From Pseudofrankia sp. DC12 (GTDB taxonomy: Bacteria; Actinomycetota; Actinomycetes; Frankiales; Frankiaceae): a DNA stretch of 64,000 nucleotides. The position numbers and the translations under genes are program-made. Below the pieces are notes generated by a model, which saw only the letters and a list, made by a program, of their open reading frames with translations, did no database searches and was not told the DNA's origin. The stretch's first letter is position 1; each line of letters starts with the position of its first letter. Below, in pieces: positions 16,097 through 25,424 of this stretch. The DNA lies in NCBI RefSeq assembly GCF_000966285.1, contig NZ_KQ031391.1, forward strand, positions 4,356,540-4,420,539, in the 5' to 3' direction.

Positions 16097-16147
16097 GCCG
16101 CGGCCACGGCCCACTCCAGTGGCCGCCAAGCCACCAGGGAGCCTTGG

Positions 16148-17296
16148 ATGACCCAGCCAGCCGCGACAACGCCGTCGCCGCGAACGCCCGGCAAACCGGG
16201 CGCCACCGTCGGATCCCCGGACGGGCCGACGGACGACGCCGGCGACGGGACTACCACCCGGGCCACGGCCCGGCTGGACGACCTCTCCCCGTCCGAGGTC
16301 GCGGCCCTGATCCGCGCGGTCGACGTCGACGCGGCCGCGGCCACCCTCGCGGGAGTCGCGCTGCGCACCCGGGTCGTAGCGCACCCCGGGCTTGGTCGCC
16401 GGACCGGCGCGCCGATCTGGCTGAAGTGCGAGAACGAGCAGCACACCCGGTCGTTCAAGCTGCGCGGCGCGTACAACCGGGTCGCCCAGGCCGACCCGGC
16501 CCGCCGGGCTCGCGGACTGGTCGCGGCCAGCGCCGGTAACCACGCCCAGGGCGTCGCGTATGCCGCGGCCCGGTTCGGCGTCGACTCGACGATCTTCGTA
16601 CCGGCCGGTGCGAACTCGGTGAAGGTGGCCCGCACGCGACGGTGGGGGGCCCGGGTCGAGCATGTCGACGGTGGGGTCGACGCCGCGCTCGCCGCCGCCG
16701 AGGCGTTCGCCGCCCAGGGCGACCGGCTGATGGTCCACCCGTTCGACGACGCGGCGGTGATCGCCGGTCAGGGGACGGTCGGGCTTGAGCTGATCGAGCA
16801 GGTGCCGGGCCTGCGCAGCGTGGTCGTCGGGGTCGGCGGCGGCGGGCTGGCCGCCGGGATCGCGGTCGCGCTGGCCAGCCACGCCCGCGGCGCCCAGGTA
16901 CGGGTCATCGGCGTGCAGGCCGAGAACGCCTCGGCCTTCGCCGACTCCTTCCACGCCGGCCGGCGCCTCAGCTCGCCCGCCCACACCGTCGCCGACGGGA
17001 TGGCGGTGCGCACCCCCGGCCGCCTCACGCTGGCGCTCGCCGCGTCCCTGCTCGACGACGTGGTCACCGTCGACGACGGCGCGTTCTGGGAGGCGATGGC
17101 GCTGCTGCGGGCGACCGGAGACCACCTCGTCGAGCCGGCCGGTGCCGCCGGGGTGGCCGCGCTGCTGCGCCATCCGGGGCTGGCACAGGGGCCGACGGCC
17201 GTCGTCCTCTCCGGCGGCAACATCGACCTGGCCACCGCCGAGCGCGTCGCGGCCCTGACGGCCGCCGCCACCATTCCCGTCACCCGCACCGCCTGA
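16148..17296 (+). CDS. ilvA: Threonine ammonia-lyase, short form
   Basis: This PLP enzyme deaminates threonine to 2-oxobutanoate, the entry to isoleucine synthesis. The 382-aa protein has the PLP lysine in RSFKLRGAYNR, ASAGNHAQGVAYA, the tetraglycine phosphate loop VVGVGGGGLAAGIA and the LSGGNIDL end. It stops right after the catalytic domain and lacks the C-terminal ACT-like regulatory domain of feedback-inhibited IlvA; about 50 disordered residues precede the catalytic core. ATG at 16148 is chosen because upstream codons belong to the terminator and leader. The attenuator-like leader argues for a biosynthetic role, while the short form resembles catabolic enzymes. Confidence 0.9.
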   Translation: MTQPAATTPSPRTPGKPGATVGSPDGPTDDAGDGTTTRATARLDDLSPSEVAALIRAVDVDAAAATLAGVALRTRVVAHPGLGRRTGAPIWLKCENEQHTRSFKLRGAYNRVAQADPARRARGLVAASAGNHAQGVAYAAARFGVDSTIFVPAGANSVKVARTRRWGARVEHVDGGVDAALAAAEAFAAQGDRLMVHPFDDAAVIAGQGTVGLELIEQVPGLRSVVVGVGGGGLAAGIAVALASHARGAQVRVIGVQAENASAFADSFHAGRRLSSPAHTVADGMAVRTPGRLTLALAASLLDDVVTVDDGAFWEAMALLRATGDHLVEPAGAAGVAALLRHPGLAQGPTAVVLSGGNIDLATAERVAALTAAATIPVTRTA

Positions 17297-17367
17297 CCCG
17301 CCGGGCGACGGATCGCCGACGGCCGGGCCGCGGCGCCCAGCGCCCGGCGGCGCGGGACGATGAGGGC

Positions 17368-19014
17368 ATGCGTGCTGCACATACCGTGGCCGACGTCCGG
17401 GACGCCGAGGCGCCGCTGCTCGCGTCGTTGCCGCCGGGGGCGCTGATGCAACGGGCCGTGCACGGGCTGCTCAGCCACGCGGTCGCCTTCCTGGACCGGC
17501 GGGTGTACGGGCGTCGGGTCGTCGTACTGGCCGGTGGCGGCGACAACGGCGGCGACGCGCTGTGGGCCGGGGCCAAACTGGCCGCCCGCGGCGCCCGCGT
17601 GGACGCCCTGGCGCCTGGCACGACCCATCCCGAGGGCACCGCGGTGCTGCTCGCCGCCGGCGGCCGGCTGCACCGCGTCGTCGCCCCGGACAGCACCCCC
17701 GGCTCCGGGGAGCCGGCGGCGCTGGCGGACGACCGGGTCGCGGCGCTGCTGGCGCGGGCCGACCTGGTGCTCGACGGGCTGCTCGGGATCGGCGGGCGTG
17801 GTGGGCTGCGAGCGGCGCACGCGCGGCTCGCCGAGCTGGCCCCGGCGGCGCGGACGATCGCCGTCGACGTGCCGAGCGGGGTGGACGCGGACACCGGCTC
17901 CGTCGTGGGCCCTGCGGTGCGAGCCGCGCGGACGGTGACGTTCGGGACCTACAAGCGCGGGCTGCTGCTCGGCGCGGGCGCCACCCACGTCGGTCAGCTC
18001 GCACTCGTCGAGATCGGGCTCGACCTGCCCGAACCGGACCTCACGGCGCTCGACGACGACGACGTCGCCGACCTACTCCCGGTGCCAGGGCCGACCGACT
18101 CGAAGTACACCCGGGGCGTGCTGGGCCTGGTGGGAGGCAGCGACCGCTACCCGGGCGCGGTCGTGCTCGCGACCGGCGGGGCGCTGCGCGGCGGGGCCGG
18201 CTACCTGCGGGTGGTCGCCGAGGCGCGCGCGGCCGAGCATGTCCGCCGGGCCCACCCGGAGGCGGTGGTGACCGTGATCGAACCGGGAGACGCCACCGCG
18301 ATGCTGGCCGCCGGCCGGGTCCAGGCCTGGGCGCTCGGCCCCGGGATCGTGCCCGGGGCGGAGGCACGCCGGCTGGTCGACGCCCTGGTGGGTACCGACG
18401 TGCCGCTGCTGCTCGACGCCGGCGGGCTTGACCCGTTCGCCGACGCCTTCGCCGCCGGCTTCCGGACGGGTGGCGGTGCGGGCGTCGGGGTCGGGTTCAC
18501 CGCGGGATTCAGCCGGCCCGGCGTCGGCGGATCAGGCCGCGTGGAGGCCCCGGCGAACCGGGAGACGCTGGCTCGCCGGGGGGCGCCGGTGCTGCTGACC
18601 CCTCATGAGGGCGAGTTCACCCGGCTCACGGCGACCGCGCTCGGCTGGGACCCGCGGGAGACGGGACGAGCGCTGGCCGCCGACCGGCTGGCCACGGTCC
18701 GGCGCGCGACCGGTGAGCTGGGCGTTACCGTGCTGCTCAAGGGCGCCCGGACGCTGGTCGTCGAACCGGGCGGCGCGGCCCGGGTGAACACCACCGGAAC
18801 CCCGTGGCTCGGCAGCGCAGGGACGGGCGACGTGCTGACCGGCCTCGCCGGCTCCCTGCTGGCCGCCGGGCTCGGGGCGCTCGACGCGGCCAGCGTGGCC
18901 GCATACCTGCATGGCCGGGCCGGTGAGCTGGCCCCGCGCCCGTTGGGTGCCGCCGACCTCCCCGGGCTGCTGCCGGCCGCCAGGGCCGGCCTGAGCCCCG
19001 ACTCCCTCGGCTAG
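17368..19014 (+). CDS. nnr: Bifunctional NAD(P)HX epimerase/dehydratase
   Basis: The two halves repair damaged NADH/NADPH hydrates: the epimerase (NnrE-like, about 1-215) interconverts R and S forms, and the dehydratase (NnrD-like, about 225-548) restores NAD(P)H at the cost of a nucleotide. Visible motifs are VVVLAGGGDNGGDALWAG and DVPSGVDADTG in the first half; SKYTRGVLGLVGGSDRYPGA, LLTPHEGEFTRL and the catalytic loop GTPWLGSAGTGDVLTG in the second. A Gly-rich insertion (about 367-397) enlarges the dehydratase between GGLDPFAD and the HEGE motif. ATG at 17368 fits the family. The alr/tsa neighbourhood is a common location. Confidence 0.93.
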   Translation: MRAAHTVADVRDAEAPLLASLPPGALMQRAVHGLLSHAVAFLDRRVYGRRVVVLAGGGDNGGDALWAGAKLAARGARVDALAPGTTHPEGTAVLLAAGGRLHRVVAPDSTPGSGEPAALADDRVAALLARADLVLDGLLGIGGRGGLRAAHARLAELAPAARTIAVDVPSGVDADTGSVVGPAVRAARTVTFGTYKRGLLLGAGATHVGQLALVEIGLDLPEPDLTALDDDDVADLLPVPGPTDSKYTRGVLGLVGGSDRYPGAVVLATGGALRGGAGYLRVVAEARAAEHVRRAHPEAVVTVIEPGDATAMLAAGRVQAWALGPGIVPGAEARRLVDALVGTDVPLLLDAGGLDPFADAFAAGFRTGGGAGVGVGFTAGFSRPGVGGSGRVEAPANRETLARRGAPVLLTPHEGEFTRLTATALGWDPRETGRALAADRLATVRRATGELGVTVLLKGARTLVVEPGGAARVNTTGTPWLGSAGTGDVLTGLAGSLLAAGLGALDAASVAAYLHGRAGELAPRPLGAADLPGLLPAARAGLSPDSLG

Positions 19015-19158
19015 CGGCCGCCGGCTCGGGTGTGGTTGACGCCCCGGTGGGCGGTTGCGGTGCCGTTCATCGGTGCATCATCCGGGAGTAGGGCATCCTA
19101 ACTGGCGGGTAACGGGACGAGACCGCCAGGATCGGCGGGCGGTTGGCGAGGTGGTGGC

Positions 19159-20553
19159 GTGGCGGGCACGGCCACGGGCATGGGCGGCGTCACGAAGGGC
19201 GGCAGTCTGGGGAGGTCGGCGGCCGGCGCGGTCGACCTGGTCGGAACGGTGGCGGGGTCGAGGGCGGTCCGGGCGACCGGCGGCAGCCTCGGCATCGCCG
19301 GGGCTGTCATCGCCGCCGGCCTGATCGCCGAGCGCCGGGCCGTCAGGAAGGCCCGCGCCCGCCCGGACGTCCCGGCGGAGCTGCGCGCCGGGCCGATCGT
19401 CGGCCGGGCCACCACGGTGATCGCCTCCGACGGCGTGCCGCTGCACGTCGTCGAGAGCGACCCGGACGACCTCGCCGCCGCCGGCGTACCGGCGTCGGCA
19501 GTGGGCATCGCGGGCCCCGGCTCCGCCGCGAGCGACCCGGCAGCGGTCGCCGGCGACGTCGACCGATCGGACCCGCGCACCGGTCTGGCCCGGCTGCGTT
19601 GGAGGTGGAGCTCATCCGACCTGCCCGAGCGGCCGACCCTGGTGTTCGTGCACGGGTTCTGCAACACCGCCGACTCGTGGTGCTTCCAACAGCGGGCGCT
19701 GGCCGACCTCGGTCCCATGGTGTTCTACGACCAGCGGGCGCACGGCCGGTCCGGGCGGTCCGAGGTCGCGCGGTGCACCATCGACCAGCTGGCCGATGAC
19801 CTGCACGCCGTCCTGGCGGCCCGCGTTCCGGCCGGGCCGATCGTGCTGATCGGCCACTCGATGGGCGGGATGACGATCCTCGGCCTGGCCGAGCGGCACC
19901 CGGAGCTGTTCGCCGAGCGGGTCGTCGCGGTGGCGCTGATGTCGACGAGCGCGGGCGACCTGGCCCGGGTGACCTTCGGCCTGCCGGCCGGGGTGTCCAG
20001 CGTGGTCCGGCGGGTGCTGCCGGGCCTCGCCGTCGGGATCCGGCACGCCCCACCACTGTTGGAACGGGCCCGGCGGCACGGCAGCGACCTGGCCTACTCG
20101 ATCACCAGGAGGGTCGGCTTCGGCACCACCGACATACCACCCTCGGTGGTGACGTTCCTGGAAGGCGAGATCGCGAGCACCCCGATCCCGGTGATCGTGT
20201 CGTTCCTGCCGACCCTGCTGGCGCACGACAAGCTCGCCGCCGCGGCTGTGCTGCGGCACGTCCCGACGCTGCTGATGGTCGGCGACCACGACCTGATGAC
20301 CCCGCTGCCGCACAGCCGCACCCTGGCCGACGCGCTGCCGGAGGCCGAGCTCGTCGTCGAGGAGGGTGCCGGTCATGCCCTTCCGCTGGAACGCCCGGAA
20401 GCGGTGAACGAGTGCGTCCGTGCCCTCGTCGGGCGGGCCCATCCGGCCGATCAGGGCCGCCGTTCGCTGCTCCCCTGGCGGTGGCAGCGGTCGGCCGGCG
20501 AGTCCGGCGAGCCGGCGCCCGACCTCCCGGCCGCGGACGCCGACCTGGGCTGA
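19159..20553 (+). CDS. Alpha/beta-hydrolase
   Basis: The 464-aa protein has a classical alpha/beta-hydrolase core: VFVHGFCNTADSW (oxyanion region), YDQRAHGRSG, the nucleophile elbow GHSMGG (Ser about 235), the acid in VGDHDLMTPL and the histidine in EGAGHALPLERPE. Residues 1-75 are Gly/Ala-rich with a hydrophobic segment (LGIAGAVIAAGLIAE) that may anchor it to the membrane. An Ala/Pro/Asp-rich linker occupies about 100-135. Related hydrolases are usual neighbours of alr and tsaE in actinobacteria; substrate unknown. GTG at 19159 is the first good start. It converges on pcrA with a 60-bp gap. Confidence 0.88.
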   Translation: MAGTATGMGGVTKGGSLGRSAAGAVDLVGTVAGSRAVRATGGSLGIAGAVIAAGLIAERRAVRKARARPDVPAELRAGPIVGRATTVIASDGVPLHVVESDPDDLAAAGVPASAVGIAGPGSAASDPAAVAGDVDRSDPRTGLARLRWRWSSSDLPERPTLVFVHGFCNTADSWCFQQRALADLGPMVFYDQRAHGRSGRSEVARCTIDQLADDLHAVLAARVPAGPIVLIGHSMGGMTILGLAERHPELFAERVVAVALMSTSAGDLARVTFGLPAGVSSVVRRVLPGLAVGIRHAPPLLERARRHGSDLAYSITRRVGFGTTDIPPSVVTFLEGEIASTPIPVIVSFLPTLLAHDKLAAAAVLRHVPTLLMVGDHDLMTPLPHSRTLADALPEAELVVEEGAGHALPLERPEAVNECVRALVGRAHPADQGRRSLLPWRWQRSAGESGEPAPDLPAADADLG

Positions 20554-20613
20554 CCCACCCGACGTGGCCGCGTGGGCCGCCCGGACACCTGACCGTGCGG
20601 CGCCATGTCCCGA

Positions 20614-23106
20614 TCAGAGCTTGGTGACCGGGGCGTAGCGCAGGAGCAGGTCCTTGGTGCCCGTGCCCTCGCCGAAGTCGACCTTCGCCTGGGAGGAGCC
20701 GGCGATGCCACTCGTCGCGACGACCACCCCGAGGCCGAAGACGTCGTGGGTCACCCGGTCGCCGACGGACAGCGCGGGGATCGGCCGGCTGGCGGGGCGG
20801 GACGACGCCCGGCCCTGGCCGAAGGGGGAACCGCTCGGTGCCGCGCTCGTGCCGGCGCCCCCGCCCGAGCCACGCCCCAGGCTTGGCCCGAACCCGCCGG
20901 ACCCGAAACCACCGCTGCCGAAGCCGCCGGACCCGGATGGGCCGAGGCCGGCCGGGGCGAGCCGGCGCCAGTCGAGCAGCTGCTCGGGAATCTCGGTGAG
21001 GAACCTCGACGGCGGGTTGTAGGCGGGCTGACCCCAGGCGCTGCGCACGACCGAACGGGTCAGGTAGAGGCGCTGGCGGGCCCGCGTGACGCCGACGTAG
21101 GCCAGCCGGCGCTCCTCTTCCATCTGGGTCGGGTCACCGAGGGTGCGCATGTGGGGGAAGATGCCGTCCTCCAGCCCGGTGAGGAACACCACCGGGAACT
21201 CGAGACCCTTCGCGCTGTGCAGCGTCATCAGGGTGACGACGCCGTCTGAGCCGTCGTCGGACGGGATCTGGTCGGCGTCGGCGACCAGCGAGACCTGCTC
21301 CAGGAAACCCGCGAGCGTGCCTTCGGGGAACCGCTCGGTGTACTCCCGGACGACCTCCACCAGTTCCTGGAGGTTCTCCACCCGGCCCTGCGACTCGATC
21401 GTGTCCTCGGCGACGAGCTCGGCGAGGTAGCCGGTGCGTTCGAGCACGGCTTCGATCGTCTCGACGGGGTCGCCCGCGGCGGTCTCGCGCAGCTCGGCGA
21501 GCAGCGTCGCGAACTCACGGACCGCCTTGGCCGACCGGGTGGCCAGGCCCGGCACGTCGTCGACCCGGGCAAGCGAGTCCGCGAAGCCGATCCGCTCCCG
21601 CTCGGCGAACGCGGCGAGCATCGCCTCGGCCCGGTCGCCGATGCCGCGCCGCGGGGTGTTGAGGATCCGGCGCAGGTTGACCGTGTCTGACGGGTTCGCG
21701 AGCACGCGCAGGTAGGCGAGCAGGTCGCGGATCTCCTTGCGCTCGTAGAAGCGCACGCCGCCGACGACCTTGTAGGGCAGGCCGACCCGGATGAAGATCT
21801 CCTCGAAGACCCGGCTCTGCGCGTTCGTGCGGTAGAAGACGGCGACGTCGGCGGGCCGGGCCAGGTTCTCGTCGGAGAGCCGGTCCACCTCCTCGGCGAC
21901 GAACGCGGCCTCGTCGTGCTCGTTGTCGGCGACGAAGCCGACGATCTTCTCGCCGTCGCCGGCGTCCGACCAGAGCCGCTTCGGCTTGCGCTGGGTGTTG
22001 CGGGCGATGACGGCGTTCGCCGCGGACAGGATGGTCTGGGTGGAGCGGTAGTTCTGCTCCAGCAGCACCGTCTTCGCGCTCGGGAAGTCCTCTTCGAACT
22101 CGACGATGTTGCGGATGTCCGCGCCGCGGAACGCGTAGATCGACTGGTCGGCGTCACCGACCACGCACAGCTCCGCCGGGCCGGGCAGCCCAGGGTCGTC
22201 CGCGCGCCCAGCCGTCGACCCGCCACCGCCGACCAGCTCCCGGATGAGCACGTACTGGGCGTGGTTGGTGTCCTGGTACTCGTCGACGAGGACGTGGCGG
22301 AACCGGCGGTGGTAGTGCTCGGCGACGTCCGGGAACGCCTGCAGCAGGTTCACCGTCGTCATGATCAGGTCGTCGAAGTCCAGCGCGTTCGCCTCGCGCA
22401 GCCGGCGCTGGTACAGCGCGTACACCTCGGCGACGGTCCGCTCGGGGTGGCTGGAGGCCTTGGCCTGCGCGGTCTCGTGGTCGACCAGCTCGTTCTTCAG
22501 CGTGCTGATCTGGGCGGCGAGGCCGCGGGCCGGGTGGCGTTTCGAGTCGAGGTCGAGGTCGCGGCACACCAGGGTGATCAGCCGCTGGGCGTCGGCGGCG
22601 TCGTAGATCGAGAACGAGCTGCCGAACCCGAGCCGCTTCGACTCGTTGCGCAGGATCCGCACGCAGGCCGAGTGGAAGGTGCTGACCCACATGGCCCGCA
22701 CCCGGCCGCCGACGAGCGCGCCGACCCGCTCCCGCATCTCGTTCGCGGCCTTGTTGGTGAACGTGATCGCGAGGATCTCGCCGGGGTGCACCTGGCGGGC
22801 GGCGAGCAGGTAGGCGATCCGGTGGGCGAGCACCCTGGTCTTGCCGGACCCGGCGCCGGCGACGATCAGCAGCGGCGACCCCTCGTGGACCACGGCGGCT
22901 CGCTGCTGCGGGTTCAGCCCGGCCAGCAGCTCGTCCGGGTCGAGCCGGGGCGACGGCCGGCGCTCGGGCTGGTGCGCCGCGGCCGACTGCCCGGACCGGG
23001 GGGCGCCGGCCAGCACCGCCGGGGCGAACAGGTCGTACGAGTCACGCGGCTCGGACGATGCCCCGCCGGCGCTGGGAACGGTCTCGTCGTCGAAAAGTGT
23101 GCTCAT
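20614..23106 (-). CDS. pcrA: ATP-dependent DNA helicase PcrA/UvrD
   Basis: PcrA is a superfamily 1A 3'-5' helicase for repair, replication restart and removal of RecA filaments. The 830-aa protein has Walker A AGAGSGKT (83-90), motif Ia ITFTNKAANEMR, Walker B VDEYQDTN, motif III GDADQSIYAFRGAD, motif IV QNYRS, motif V TLHSAKGLEFPVVF and motif VI YVGVTRARQRL. An N-terminal extension of about 60 residues and a C-terminal linker with four GSGGFG-type repeats precede the terminal Tudor-like segment (GDRVTHDVFGLGVVVA), which binds RNA polymerase in PcrA proteins. ATG at 23106. Confidence 0.96.
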   Translation of the reverse strand: MSTLFDDETVPSAGGASSEPRDSYDLFAPAVLAGAPRSGQSAAAHQPERRPSPRLDPDELLAGLNPQQRAAVVHEGSPLLIVAGAGSGKTRVLAHRIAYLLAARQVHPGEILAITFTNKAANEMRERVGALVGGRVRAMWVSTFHSACVRILRNESKRLGFGSSFSIYDAADAQRLITLVCRDLDLDSKRHPARGLAAQISTLKNELVDHETAQAKASSHPERTVAEVYALYQRRLREANALDFDDLIMTTVNLLQAFPDVAEHYHRRFRHVLVDEYQDTNHAQYVLIRELVGGGGSTAGRADDPGLPGPAELCVVGDADQSIYAFRGADIRNIVEFEEDFPSAKTVLLEQNYRSTQTILSAANAVIARNTQRKPKRLWSDAGDGEKIVGFVADNEHDEAAFVAEEVDRLSDENLARPADVAVFYRTNAQSRVFEEIFIRVGLPYKVVGGVRFYERKEIRDLLAYLRVLANPSDTVNLRRILNTPRRGIGDRAEAMLAAFAERERIGFADSLARVDDVPGLATRSAKAVREFATLLAELRETAAGDPVETIEAVLERTGYLAELVAEDTIESQGRVENLQELVEVVREYTERFPEGTLAGFLEQVSLVADADQIPSDDGSDGVVTLMTLHSAKGLEFPVVFLTGLEDGIFPHMRTLGDPTQMEEERRLAYVGVTRARQRLYLTRSVVRSAWGQPAYNPPSRFLTEIPEQLLDWRRLAPAGLGPSGSGGFGSGGFGSGGFGPSLGRGSGGGAGTSAAPSGSPFGQGRASSRPASRPIPALSVGDRVTHDVFGLGVVVATSGIAGSSQAKVDFGEGTGTKDLLLRYAPVTKL

Positions 23107-23764
23107 CAGTCCTCGATCATACGTTCGAGATGCCGGTTGCCGGAGTGGGGTGCGGTCGGCGTTTCCGGCTCACCGCCACTATGCCTGCCTGGTCCGACAT
23201 CACCCACAGCGCCGGACCCAATGCTGTCGCGCGCGGTACGGACCATCGAATCCGCCAGGCCGTCGAAATCTGGGCGTGAGGCGGGCGGCTGCCCGCGGAA
23301 CGTGCCCCACTGGCGGTGAAATGCGGGCATCAGGCCTGACGTCGACGTATCTCGACGCCTGTGTCCGTCGATTTAGGCACGGGCGCCAGTCCTGTTTCTC
23401 GGACAAGGTTGGCCTTCTTGGGGATGCGAGGGCGGGCGTGCACCGGGATGCAGGGCGAACCGGCATCAAGCTTTGGCAACGCTTTGACATTGGACATGAA
23501 CCGCACGACGCACGATCGCGGGCGAGACAACGCGGCTCAGTCAAAGCTGTAGACAATGCGTTCACGCCGGTGCCTGACCCCTGGCAACGCGGAAACGTCT
23601 ACCCACGCCGACGGCATGGTCCGGCTTCGCCTCGATCGGCGACCACCGCGCAGGAGCGGACGTCCAGCGTCCCCGCGCACGGCAGCGGGCCGCGACGTCA
23701 CGGTCACGAAGGGGCACAATCGTCGACGGGCGGGACTTTTCCTACGGGCGGGGACGACGCGGCT
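23107..23764. other. 658-bp gap between divergent pcrA and an unknown gene
   Basis: No convincing gene, RNA or long repeat is visible. Short frames exist on both strands (23361-23552 plus; 23330-23530 minus) without ribosome sites or recognisable content. Base composition is less GC-extreme than the flanks, especially 23440-23570, where TTTGACATTG and TCAAAGC words occur. It presumably holds the promoters of both flanking genes and may be decayed coding DNA. Confidence 0.5.
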
Positions 23765-25249
23765 ATGGGGACCTTGCGGCGGGGGCGACGGCCCGACGAC
23801 CAGAGCTCCTTGGCTGACCCGCTGGCGCGAGACGAGGTCGGGTCAGGCCGGCAGTCCACCACGGGGCCGGCCAGTCCCGCCCGGCGGCGCGCGCGGATGC
23901 TGATCGGCGCCGGCCTGGCCGTCGTCCTGGTGGCCGCGACGACGGTCTTCCTCAGGTCGACGGCCGTCGGCGCGCGCTGGGCCTGCGAACGCGCGGGCCT
24001 GGCCTGTCCGGTTCCGTTCCGGGTCACCGCGGACACCGAGTCGACAGGCGTGGTCTACGTGGTCAACCGTGCTCTGAAGGCGCTGCCGGCGCCTCCCGGC
24101 GGCCGCGATGACTGCCGCGGCCGAGCGAGCTGGGCCGCCTCCCTCGGCGGCGCGGCGGCGAACGCGACCCCGGTGGGCATCAAGGTCGCCGCCGGTCCCT
24201 ACGCGCCGGTCCAGGTGCTCGGCTTCAGCGTGCACCTGGACCCGCCGCTCGCTGGGCTGATCTCCCAGACGGGCGCAGCGGGACCGCTGCTCACGTGTGC
24301 CCATCCTGGCGGCGCGGCACGGGGGAGCGCCCAGTCGGTGCACCTCGACCTGGACCCGGTGGCGCTCGGGGAGCAGCCCGATCCCTCGTTCGCGGGTGGC
24401 CCTGCGATCGTCGAAGCCGGCGCGACCAGGTCCTTTCCCGTCACGGCAAGCACGACGCTCTGCCACTGCCGCTGGCGGCTCGAGATCGCCCTTCTGGTCG
24501 GCAGGGAGCGGCGGACGGTCACGGTCGGCCCGGACGGGGCTCGCGCCGGCACCGCCGCCGACAATCCCGGCCAGCCGTCGTTCGAGACGGCGGCCAGCCC
24601 GCCTGGCAGCCCGTACCGATTCGTCGAGGGAAAGTGGCGCCTGGACACGGCCGCCGACGGGGCCATGATCGGGTCAGGGCTGCCGAACGCGTTCGAGCAG
24701 GGCGGCGGGGGTACGCCGACCTGCGCGCCGCTGGCGAGCGCGACCCTGCCGGCGATGTTCGGCGGGTCCGCGCCGGAACCTCTGACCTCGACGCTGGTCG
24801 AAAGCACGCCGGCCATCGAGATCGCCGACGACGTAGCCGGGTTGCGGTCGCTGGCCACCTTCTGCCGGTGGCGTGTCGAGGCGCGCGCGCAGGCGGGGCC
24901 CGGCTACGTCTCCGTCCAGGCATACGTCCTGCAAAGCGTGTCCGATGCCCGAGCTGAGCTGGCCGGGTGGCTCACGTCGAGCACTGCCCCCTCGTCCACC
25001 GCCTGCCTTCCGGTGCTGTGGGATACCACGGCACCTGGAAAGGCGCTTCGAATGACTCCTGTGGCGGGCGTGGGTGACGACGCGGCGGCGGTTCCCGGCG
25101 CCCTGTTCGCACGCGCCGGGAACCGGGCCGTCTCGGTCATCGCCTGCCTACCGGCCCCAGTAGGCGCCCCGCTCGACGCGCCGCGCCCACCCGCCGACCC
25201 CACCGTCCTGACAGCCCTGGCCCGGACCGCCCTCGCGACCAATTGGTAA
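23765..25249 (+). CDS. Membrane-anchored extracytoplasmic protein, unknown
   Basis: The 494-aa product has a short cytoplasmic tail, a basic patch (RRRAR), one helix (about 44-62, MLIGAGLAVVLVAATTVFL), then a long Cys-containing outer region. Just after the helix are C-x6-C and PAPPGGRDDC, the same order as in the small gene at 11474-11995. Further cysteines (CHCRW about 238-242; CAPL; FCRW; ACLP) suggest disulfides, and the two CxW strings could mark repeated domains. Not a named family to me. ATG at 23765 is the earliest sensible start; the frame is open upstream, so the N-terminus is uncertain. It ends about 180 bp before the intron remnant. Confidence 0.75.
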   Translation: MGTLRRGRRPDDQSSLADPLARDEVGSGRQSTTGPASPARRRARMLIGAGLAVVLVAATTVFLRSTAVGARWACERAGLACPVPFRVTADTESTGVVYVVNRALKALPAPPGGRDDCRGRASWAASLGGAAANATPVGIKVAAGPYAPVQVLGFSVHLDPPLAGLISQTGAAGPLLTCAHPGGAARGSAQSVHLDLDPVALGEQPDPSFAGGPAIVEAGATRSFPVTASTTLCHCRWRLEIALLVGRERRTVTVGPDGARAGTAADNPGQPSFETAASPPGSPYRFVEGKWRLDTAADGAMIGSGLPNAFEQGGGGTPTCAPLASATLPAMFGGSAPEPLTSTLVESTPAIEIADDVAGLRSLATFCRWRVEARAQAGPGYVSVQAYVLQSVSDARAELAGWLTSSTAPSSTACLPVLWDTTAPGKALRMTPVAGVGDDAAAVPGALFARAGNRAVSVIACLPAPVGAPLDAPRPPADPTVLTALARTALATNW

Positions 25250-25424
25250 ACCCGCGCGCCAGCGACTGCCCTCAAGCCCGAACGCGCCCAACCACCGACC
25301 CTGAACAGCAACCGGCACCGAGCCGGCGGAGCGACCGAAGCGTCACCAGGACCGGGACGCCCGCAAGATCGCCGTTTCGTTGCGCCACGAACTCGAAGGG
25401 AGACGCCGATCTGAGGTAGACGGT

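Noticed and set aside
23330-23552. Short frames on both strands (66 and 63 codons) in the pcrA gap
   Set aside because: Neither has a ribosome site, domain or clear codon bias; each overlaps the other.
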